5,169 nt of DNA from Bifidobacterium breve. Its GTDB lineage: Bacteria > Actinomycetota > Acidimicrobiia > Acidimicrobiales > Ilumatobacteraceae. The stretch spans positions 1-5,169 of the forward strand of contig CAMBWL010000075.1 in the NCBI GenBank assembly GCA_945871625.1, in the 5' to 3' direction. This document shows, piece by piece, positions 1 through 4,024 of the stretch. Each line of letters begins with the position of its first letter. Position 1 is the stretch's first letter. Both the position numbers and the translations under genes were made by a program. The notes under the pieces are model-generated. The model saw nothing but the letters and a program-made list of their open reading frames with translations, was not told the DNA's origin and did no database searches.

Positions 1-743
1 TCACTCGTTGCAAAGTTGATCGTCTGCGCCGCCGCCTCGTCATCCAATGCCTCTTCAAGCGTGACATTCAACGAGTTGTTCAGCAATCGTTTGGTTTGCG
101 CCAAAGCAATCGGCGGTCCAGCGGCAAGTTTGCGCGCCCAGTTGTCGACGAATGCATCCACCTCGCCGTCGGGCAACACACGATTCACGAGCCCCATTTC
201 GAGCGCGTCACTTGCGCCAATGATTTCTGCGAGCAACGCAAGTTCCTTGGCGCGATGCATACCGATTCGCCGCGGCAACAACCATGAACCGCCAAAGTCG
301 AGCGATAGCCCGCGTCGCGCGAAAATTTCAGAGAACCGCGCCGTCTGAGATGCCACGACCAAATCACAGCCGAGTGCCAAGTTGCAACCAGCACCCACGG
401 CAACGCCACGCACTTTGGCAATCGTCGGTTGGGGCATCCGTTGCAGCGCAATGCACGCATCATTCACCCGTCGCATCGCCGCCAGATGATGCACTTGATT
501 TTGCGCACTCGCACCAGCACTGTCATCAGCACTGGCACCACGACCACTCAGATCGGCACCAGAGCAAAAATCTTCGCCTGCACCAGTCACGATCACAACA
601 CGGTCGCTCGTATTTGAAGCAATCTCCCGAAAAATCTCGGTCAATCCATCCCACATCGCCGGATTGATCGCATTTTTTCTCTTTGGCTGGTTAATCGTCA
701 CCGTTACGACAGAATTTTCGCGAAAAACCTGCAGAGTTTCCAT
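1..743 (-). CDS. Enoyl-CoA hydratase/isomerase (crotonase superfamily, PaaG-like), 3' end missing
   Basis: This is an open frame of 247 full codons running off the window edge; about 15-20 C-terminal residues are probably missing. Crotonase landmarks appear in order: N-terminal strand with NQPKRKNAI (18-26), first oxyanion-hole segment CSGADLSGRG (60-69), second one VRGVAVGAGCNLALGCDL (111-128), and FGGSWLLPRRIG (150-161). Family members act on acyl-CoA thioesters in the cytosol, in beta-oxidation or aromatic acid breakdown. By alignment from memory, the two hydratase glutamates are replaced by N121 and F141, while D149 sits where PaaG-type isomerases carry their catalytic Asp. Isomerase activity is therefore likelier than hydration, and the substrate cannot be read. 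A Ser/Ala/Asp-rich loop lies at 70-80. ATG at 743 gives the usual METL-type N-terminus; an in-frame ATG at 764 would add seven residues. Neither has a clear Shine-Dalgarno site. Confidence 0.9.
   Translation of the reverse strand, partial: METLQVFRENSVVTVTINQPKRKNAINPAMWDGLTEIFREIASNTSDRVVIVTGAGEDFCSGADLSGRGASADDSAGASAQNQVHHLAAMRRVNDACIALQRMPQPTIAKVRGVAVGAGCNLALGCDLVVASQTARFSEIFARRGLSLDFGGSWLLPRRIGMHRAKELALLAEIIGASDALEMGLVNRVLPDGEVDAFVDNWARKLAAGPPIALAQTKRLLNNSLNVTLEEALDDEAAAQTINFATS
715..726. repeat. 12-bp perfect palindrome TTTTCGCGAAAA
   Basis: The sequence TTTTCGCGAAAA is its own reverse complement. It lies 17-28 bases inside the crotonase gene from the ATG at 743, covering codons for Phe-Arg-Glu-Asn. 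It is close enough to the divergent start region to act as an operator, but it may simply reflect codon choice. No regulator gene is visible nearby. Confidence 0.3.
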
Positions 744-750
744 TGCATAG

Positions 751-758
751 ACGATACT
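751..758. promoter_or_regulatory. Possible overlapping divergent -10 elements
   Basis: On the plus strand GATACT (753-758) resembles a -10 hexamer and ends six bases before the microprotein ATG at 765. On the minus strand TATCGT (756-751) fits TANNNT and ends seven bases before the crotonase ATG at 743. Both spacings would suit leaderless transcripts, which are common in Actinobacteria, and neither start has a Shine-Dalgarno site. No convincing -35 box was found on either side, so this is a suggestion only. Confidence 0.25.
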
Positions 759-764
759 TGCCAT

Positions 765-875
765 ATGGGATTCAACCCGACACGCAAACGCAACACCCGC
801 CCGATCGATTATCTCATCGTCGCCAGCGCGATGTTGGCGATTGCCGCACTCGTAATCTGGGCTCTGTTCGGCTAG
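765..875 (+). CDS. 36-residue single-pass membrane microprotein
   Basis: ATG at 765 opens a 36-codon frame ending at TAG (873-875). The N-terminus is polar and basic (MGFNPTRKRNTRPIDY, with Arg/Lys at 7, 8, 9 and 12). A continuous hydrophobic stretch from about residue 17 to 35 follows (Leu, Ile, Val, Ala, Met, one Trp). That layout predicts one transmembrane helix with the basic end inside. From memory, actinobacterial genomes carry similar short proteins beginning MG(F/Y)NP with a basic segment and one helix; I know no assigned function. The gene sits 16 bases before the co-oriented putative zinc-protein gene, suggesting one transcript. There is no Shine-Dalgarno site, so a leaderless start is possible. 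Its ATG abuts an alternative crotonase ATG on the other strand (CATATG, 762-767). The chief doubt is its length. Confidence 0.6.
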   Translation: MGFNPTRKRNTRPIDYLIVASAMLAIAALVIWALFG

Positions 876-877
876 CT

Positions 878-885
878 AACCGACT
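878..885 (+). other. AACCGACT motif, copy 1
   Basis: This copy lies in the 16-base gap between the microprotein stop and the start of the 68-residue gene, ending six bases before the ATG at 892. It is one of three exact copies in the window, all in gaps between co-oriented genes and all on the plus strand. Confidence 0.35.
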
Positions 886-891
886 TATCAA

Positions 892-1098
892 ATGTCAAAA
901 TCAATTTGGGATGGTTTATACGGCGACGTTGAAGTTCGTCGTGTGCAACCCTATGAAGCGCTCAAGAGTTATATCTGCCCGGGCTGCAACCAAGAAATCA
1001 CCAAAGGCATGGGTCACTATGTTTGCGTGCCTGCCGAAGCGCCCGACCTGCGCCGTCATTGGCACTACGCCTGCTGGGATCGCCGCGCAAAAATTTAG
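892..1098 (+). CDS. Small putative zinc-binding protein (CxxC...HxHxxC)
   Basis: This 68-residue cytosolic protein has no signal peptide or membrane segment. Likely metal ligands are C29 and C32 (YICPGCNQEI), with H56, H58 and C61 (RRHWHYACW); H42 and C45 are further candidates. From memory the pattern matches an uncharacterised actinobacterial family with core YRCPGCxQEI...GxxH...DRRHWHxxCW, sometimes mislabelled as ATP/GTP-binding protein, although no nucleotide-binding motif is present. The spacing resembles a treble-clef or HNH-like zinc knuckle, but no nuclease residues can be assigned, so no function is claimed. It starts 16 bases after the microprotein gene and converges on yraN, the two stop codons sharing TTAG (1095-1098). 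The ATG at 892 lacks a Shine-Dalgarno site. The family pattern on this strand, with yraN ending exactly there on the other, supports reality. Confidence 0.8.
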   Translation: MSKSIWDGLYGDVEVRRVQPYEALKSYICPGCNQEITKGMGHYVCVPAEAPDLRRHWHYACWDRRAKI

Positions 1099-1436
1099 AA
1101 AGCATTTTGCACGACTTCAATTTTCGTACCCAAAACAGACACAACATCAAATCGCACTGCGCCATAAACGCAACTCTCGTTGGTCAAAAACTTTCTCGTT
1201 GCGATGCGTAATTTTTTTTGCTTCGCGTGCGTCACCGACTCAAGTGGCGAACCAAAATAATCTGTGGCTCGGGCCCTGACCTCGACAACGACAATCGTCG
1301 GCACCATGTCACTAATCAAAAACGCAATGATGTCAAGCTCGCCCTGTCGACAACGCCAGTTGCGGGCGATGATTCGATAGCCATCGCGACGGTAAAAATC
1401 TGCGACCAAATCTTCTGCCCATTTGGCCCGCGCCAT
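1095..1436 (-). CDS. yraN: YraN/UPF0102 family endonuclease-like protein
   Basis: This UPF0102 family protein has a predicted restriction-endonuclease-like (PD-(D/E)xK) fold; its cellular role is not well defined. Visible hallmarks are AEDLVADFYRRDGYRIIARN (7-26), CRQGELDIIA (29-38) with E33 and D35 as candidate metal ligands, VVEVRAR (50-56), and the terminal RFDVVSV...VVQNAF. Arg at 54, where many homologues have Lys, also occurs in E. coli YraN and is not a sign of decay. ATG at 1436 gives 113 residues, the usual family size. The frame stays open upstream to 1565, but that extension would lie inside the DUF2469 gene and is unlike the family; GTG at 1442 is another option. The gene follows the DUF2469 gene by 26 bases and is the last minus-strand gene of the cluster, as is common in Actinobacteria. 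An A8 run (1219-1212) encodes Gln-Lys-Lys. Confidence 0.92.
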   Translation of the reverse strand: MARAKWAEDLVADFYRRDGYRIIARNWRCRQGELDIIAFLISDMVPTIVVVEVRARATDYFGSPLESVTHAKQKKLRIATRKFLTNESCVYGAVRFDVVSVLGTKIEVVQNAF

Positions 1437-1462
1437 GCGCACGACCGCGCGCTGCTGGGTTG

Positions 1463-1756
1463 TTAGGCGTCCAGAGGTGGCAGTTCTTCGATGTTCAGGT
1501 CTTTGAAGCTCATCACGCGCACCCTCGGCACAAAACGGCTCTTGCGATAAAGATCCCATACCCATGCGTCCGAAAGCGTCACCTCGAGCAATGGTCGAGC
1601 ACCTTCGGCGACGACCTTGACATCAACATTGTTGGCCAGATAAAACCGGCGATCAGTCTCGACTGCGAACTTGAATAAATTGACGACGTCTGAATATTCT
1701 TGGGCTAATTGAAGCTCGCGTTCGGCCTCAAATTGTTCGAGGTCGTCGGTGTTCAA
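1463..1756 (-). CDS. DUF2469 family protein (actinobacterial marker)
   Basis: This 97-residue soluble protein matches the DUF2469 family, typified by M. tuberculosis Rv2901c. Signature stretches are DLEQFEAERELQLAQEYSDV (5-24), VETDRRFYLANNVDV (32-46), LSDAWVWDLYRKSRFV (61-76) and VRVMSFKDLNIEEL (79-92). The family is largely restricted to Actinobacteria and has no established function; its conserved place among ribosome and tRNA-modification genes hints at a link to translation or genome upkeep, which is inference. The start is TTG at 1756: an in-frame TAG (1771-1769) lies five codons upstream with no ATG or GTG between, and the N-terminus then aligns with the family (M-x-x-D/E-DLE). No Shine-Dalgarno site is visible. 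Upstream lies rplS after 43 bases, where lepB and rnhB would commonly sit. Confidence 0.93.
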   Translation of the reverse strand: MNTDDLEQFEAERELQLAQEYSDVVNLFKFAVETDRRFYLANNVDVKVVAEGARPLLEVTLSDAWVWDLYRKSRFVPRVRVMSFKDLNIEELPPLDA

Positions 1757-1771
1757 TGTGGATGCCGACTA

Positions 1772-1781
1772 AACCGACTGG
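1772..1781 (-). other. AACCGACT motif, copy 2 (as CCAGTCGGTT on the sense strand)
   Basis: This copy lies in the 43-base gap between rplS and the DUF2469 gene. The sense strand reads CCAGTCGGTT followed by TAGTCGG, so the AGTCGG core occurs twice in tandem (1778-1773 and 1769-1764). The 10-mer is identical to the one at 4010-4019. It shows no hairpin strong enough to be a terminator. Confidence 0.35.
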
Positions 1782-1799
1782 CAGAAAATCAACGAGAAA

Positions 1800-2150
1800 T
1801 TACTGATCTTCGCGAAGTTCACGAACTTTTGCCGACCTGCCAGTTCGCTCGCGCAAGTAGTTGAGTTTCGCACGACGCACATCGCCACGCTTGATTACCT
1901 CAAGTTTGGCAACCGAAGGGCTGTGAATCGGAAATGTTCGCTCGACGCCGACGCCATAACTGAGTTTTCGCACCGTGTAACTCTCGGCGACACCCGAACC
2001 GTAAACCGAAATTACGTTGCCTTGAAAAATCTGCACACGCTCTTTGCCGCTTTCAACGACGCGGACATGAACTTTCACTTCATCGCCAGGACCGACCTTT
2101 GGAATGTCAGTGCGAAGAATTTGCTTATCGACGATGTCTGTAGGTTTCAT
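1800..2150 (-). CDS. rplS: 50S ribosomal protein L19
   Basis: Large-subunit ribosomal protein L19, which lies at the interface with the 30S subunit. The 116 residues match the normal bacterial length and pattern: an N-terminal helix (MKPTDIVDKQILRTDIP), the SH3-like barrel with GDEVKVHVRVVESGKERVQI (22-41), FQGNVISVYGSG (42-53), YTVRKLSYGVGVERTFPIHS (58-77), and the basic tail RGDVRRAKLNYLRERTGRSA (88-107). ATG at 2150 overlaps the trmD stop as ATGA, so it is likely translated by coupled reinitiation; only a weak purine stretch (GAAAGA) precedes it. The rimM-trmD-rplS order is nearly universal in bacteria. The tail after the RTG(R/K)xA motif is short but within normal range. Confidence 0.98.
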   Translation of the reverse strand: MKPTDIVDKQILRTDIPKVGPGDEVKVHVRVVESGKERVQIFQGNVISVYGSGVAESYTVRKLSYGVGVERTFPIHSPSVAKLEVIKRGDVRRAKLNYLRERTGRSAKVRELREDQ

Positions 2151-2908
2151 AGTGGTCTTTCAGGATACGGCACACAAGGGAACTCTTCCAACAGCCTCTT
2201 TTCGACGCTGCTCAACCCACCACGGCGTTCAATCAGGTCGGGTCGCGATCTCACGGTGCGATGCAACGCTTGGGCACGCCTCCAGCGCTCAATCTTGGCG
2301 TGATCACCACTGCGTAAAACTTCAGGAACTTCCCATCCGCGAAACTCTGCCGGTCGCGTGTAGTGGGGTTCTTCGAGCATTCGAGAAACACCAAAACTTT
2401 CGGAAACGGGCGAAGCCTCGTTGCCCATCGCGCCCGGCAACAATCGTGCCGTCGCCTCGATTATCAAACATGCGGCAACCTCGCCGCCGCTCAACACGAC
2501 ATCACCGATCGAAATTTCGCCGTCGATCAAGTGCTCAACGACGCGATGATCAACGCCCTCATATCGACCGCACAACAAACTGAAACCTTGCGTCTTGCTC
2601 AATTGATCGGCGAAGCCCTGGTCAAATCGTCTTCCACCGGGCGAAAGCAAAAACAACGGTCGCTGTGGTTGCACTGCTTCAACGGCGGCGAAAACTGGCT
2701 CTGGGCGAAACAACATCCCGGCACCGCCGCCATAAAGTGCGTCGTCAATGCGCCGCGATTCGTCGCCGTAGTCGCGCAAATCATGACAGCGCAAATCGAC
2801 GATCGACTCCGAACGTGCTCGACCCAACAAACTTTCATTGCAGAAGTCATCCACAAGTTTTGGAAAAATCGAAAACACATCGATGCGAAAAGCCGACTTC
2901 GTGCTCAC
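2147..2908 (-). CDS. trmD: tRNA (guanine(37)-N1)-methyltransferase TrmD
   Basis: TrmD transfers a methyl group from S-adenosylmethionine to N1 of G37 in tRNAs with G36, preventing +1 frameshifting. The 253 residues are full length. SPOUT-knot landmarks are RRIDDALYGGGAGM (52-65), LSPGGRRFDQ (88-97), LCGRYEGVDHRV (112-123), GEISIGDVVLSGGE (130-143), ARLLPG (154-159), and the C-terminal YTRPAEFRGWEVPEVLRSGD (183-202) with HAKIERWR. The GTG start at 2908 is supported by a good Shine-Dalgarno site (AGGTGA, 2917-2912) inside the end of rimM, and no alternative start fits. It overlaps rimM as GTGA and rplS as ATGA. One oddity is that the segment normally reading (E/D)DSF or DDSH reads SESF (169-172), placing E170 where E. 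coli has catalytic D169; R155 matches R154 with the same offset. The rest of the fold looks intact. Confidence 0.98.
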   Translation of the reverse strand: MSTKSAFRIDVFSIFPKLVDDFCNESLLGRARSESIVDLRCHDLRDYGDESRRIDDALYGGGAGMLFRPEPVFAAVEAVQPQRPLFLLSPGGRRFDQGFADQLSKTQGFSLLCGRYEGVDHRVVEHLIDGEISIGDVVLSGGEVAACLIIEATARLLPGAMGNEASPVSESFGVSRMLEEPHYTRPAEFRGWEVPEVLRSGDHAKIERWRRAQALHRTVRSRPDLIERRGGLSSVEKRLLEEFPCVPYPERPL

Positions 2909-3459
2909 TCGTCACCTTCGTTCAGATCAAATAATCCTTGTGGTGGATTAATCGTGATGCGCTCTTTGGTTCGATTGACGACGAAAACGATCGGCACCAG
3001 TGCGCCAGACTCGAGTTCGAGCAGCGCATGCGCCGGGTTGTCGACTACCGCCACGCACTTGCCGTAATTGACCCCGGCAACATCTTCAACCTGCGCGCCA
3101 ATTAGTTCGTGCACCCACATCACGCTCGCATCTTCGATCGGCTCGCCAAAAACATCCGACTTGCTGAGGCGCTCGGCCATATTGCGATCGTCGATTCCGG
3201 CAAAATGCATCAACCATGTCGTGGACTGATTCGGGCTGGTTTTGCTCGAAACTAACTGACCTCTCGCACTAGTCACCGTCATCCATTCGTTTTGAATGAA
3301 AAGTTTCGCTCCAGCACGAGTGCGTGCAGGTCGATCGGTAAAAAATGAAACATAAACATCGCCTTTAACCCCGTGTGGTCGCGTTACGCGACCAACGTGC
3401 AACAAACCCTCTGGCGTCTTGGCGTCAGTCGTCGAGAAAGTCGACATCGACTTCGGCAT
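2905..3459 (-). CDS. rimM: Ribosome maturation factor RimM
   Basis: RimM assists late assembly of the 30S head and binds ribosomal protein S19. The protein has two parts: an N-terminal beta-barrel starting LLHVGRVTRPHGVKGDVYVS (19-38), and a C-terminal PRC-barrel domain with VMWVHELIGAQVED (113-126), VVDNPAHALLELESGALVPI (138-157) and the closing INPPQGLFDLNE (170-181). At 184 residues from the outermost ATG it is normal in size. The start is unsettled: ATG at 3459 overlaps khpA by 35 bases, ATG at 3447 by 23, and both lack a Shine-Dalgarno site. TTG at 3405, just before the conserved core and after an AGAGGG stretch, is a weaker third choice. The stop overlaps the trmD start by four bases. 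In most bacteria rimM lies directly before trmD, as here. Confidence 0.95.
   Translation of the reverse strand: MPKSMSTFSTTDAKTPEGLLHVGRVTRPHGVKGDVYVSFFTDRPARTRAGAKLFIQNEWMTVTSARGQLVSSKTSPNQSTTWLMHFAGIDDRNMAERLSKSDVFGEPIEDASVMWVHELIGAQVEDVAGVNYGKCVAVVDNPAHALLELESGALVPIVFVVNRTKERITINPPQGLFDLNEGDE
2912..2917 (-). promoter_or_regulatory. Ribosome binding site of trmD
   Basis: AGGTGA on the minus strand matches six bases of the anti-Shine-Dalgarno complement and ends three bases before the GTG at 2908. It is the only strong Shine-Dalgarno site I found among the starts visible in this window, and it decides the non-ATG start of trmD. Confidence 0.6.
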
Positions 3460-3700
3460 TGTCGCGCGATGCCGCAGCTCGCACGACTGCGCGAATACTT
3501 TGCGCTGTGCGACCGCGACGCCCGATTACTCGACCGAGGTCGCCGTCAGCGACGCGAACTTCAAGGATGATTTTGCCTTCGTCCTCAACTGGTTCAATCT
3601 TGACTGCATCAGGTGTGTCGACGATCGAACGCACGATGTGCATTAGCACCGAGGATGCAACGGGAGCCAAAGTTGAATTGGCAGTCTGTGCGTCAGACAT
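3425..3700 (-). CDS. khpA: KH-domain RNA-binding protein KhpA
   Basis: A small single-KH-domain RNA-binding protein (YlqC/KhpA family, formerly UPF0109). In Firmicutes KhpA pairs with KhpB and affects cell division and RNA metabolism; the actinobacterial role is less clear. The KH core is visible as LMHIVRSIVDTPDAVKIE (19-36), a beta strand ILEVRVADGDLG (45-56), and the RNA-contacting GxxG loop in GRVIGRRGRTAQSIRAVV (56-73). At 91 residues it is about 12-15 longer than usual, the excess being a Ser/Ala/Thr-rich N-terminus (2-18). A shorter product from GTG 3649 or ATG 3643 would match the family better. ATG at 3700 shares one base with the rpsP stop (TAATG), favouring coupled translation from there. 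Its position between rpsP and rimM is classic. Confidence 0.95.
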   Translation of the reverse strand: MSDAQTANSTLAPVASSVLMHIVRSIVDTPDAVKIEPVEDEGKIILEVRVADGDLGRVIGRRGRTAQSIRAVVRAAASRDNAEVDVDFLDD

Positions 3701-3975
3701 TATTTAGCAGGCTTCTTGGTCGCCTGAAACTCTGCCCAGGTGCCCGAAATCTCTAGCAGTTTGCGCACGCGATCTGTTGGTAGGGCGCCTTTTTGCAGCC
3801 ACGAAATCACTCGCGCACTGTCAACCTTGAGCGCCGAAGGCTCTTGCTGCGGCTGATATGTGCCGAGAATTTCCAGAAAGTTTGTGTCGCGCGCCGAACG
3901 AGTATCTGCGGCAACGATTCGATAGTGAGGTCTCTTGGTTTTACCCACACGAGAGAGACGCAATTTTACTGACAT
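3700..3975 (-). CDS. rpsP: 30S ribosomal protein S16
   Basis: Small-subunit protein S16, needed for early 30S assembly through contacts with the 5' domain of 16S rRNA. The 91 residues show the standard pattern: MSVKLRLSRVGKTKRPHYRI (1-20), VAADTRSARD (21-30), LEILGTYQPQ (34-43), and the helix with ARVISWLQKGALPTDRVRKL (54-73). The Lys/Ala-rich tail (ATKKPAK) is shorter than in many high-G+C Actinobacteria, where S16 often has a longer extension. ATG at 3975 follows a weak GGA element (CGGAAATTC). The gene begins 49 bases after the ffh stop and ends overlapping khpA by one base. Confidence 0.98.
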   Translation of the reverse strand: MSVKLRLSRVGKTKRPHYRIVAADTRSARDTNFLEILGTYQPQQEPSALKVDSARVISWLQKGALPTDRVRKLLEISGTWAEFQATKKPAK

Positions 3976-3999
3976 GAATTTCCGATCTTTAAGCCAAAT

Positions 4000-4013
4000 G
4001 GTTCAAACGAACC
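4000..4013 (-). other. Small hairpin in the ffh-rpsP gap
   Basis: The minus-strand transcript would carry GGTTC, a GTTT loop, then GAACC: a perfect 5-bp stem with a 4-base loop. Flanking CCA and TGG could add three pairs across an asymmetric internal loop. There is no U tract after it, so it is not a typical intrinsic terminator. An RNA-processing or pausing site is possible, as is chance. Confidence 0.3.
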
Positions 4014-4019
4014 GACTGG
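4010..4019 (-). other. AACCGACT motif, copy 3 (as CCAGTCGGTT on the sense strand)
   Basis: CCAGTCGGTT begins six bases after the ffh stop codon and overlaps the 5' arm of the small hairpin before rpsP. It is the same 10-mer in the same orientation as the copy after rplS. Confidence 0.35.
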
Positions 4020-4024
4020 TCAGG

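Noticed and set aside
484..560. Short repeated AGCACTG/GCACCA units as a tandem repeat array
   Set aside because: The units are imperfect and few, and the stretch translates in frame as a Ser/Ala/Asp-rich loop of the crotonase protein, a variable region of that family.
1212..1219. T8 run as a terminator for the plus-strand genes, or as a frameshift site in yraN
   Set aside because: No GC-rich stem precedes it on the plus strand. On the minus strand it encodes in-frame Gln-Lys-Lys in a conserved helix, and the yraN frame is intact on both sides.
743..1279. 178-codon plus-strand open frame
   Set aside because: It crosses the microprotein and zinc-protein genes in another frame and runs antisense through yraN. 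The translation is low in hydrophobic pattern and shows no recognisable motif.
1437..1565. Longer yraN with 43 extra N-terminal residues
   Set aside because: The extension lies entirely in or against the DUF2469 gene, is not YraN-like, and would make the protein far longer than the family norm.
2363..3067. 234-codon plus-strand open frame
   Set aside because: It lies antisense to trmD and the end of rimM, which have unmistakable family motifs. Its translation resembles no known fold and is rich in residues expected from the reversed frame.
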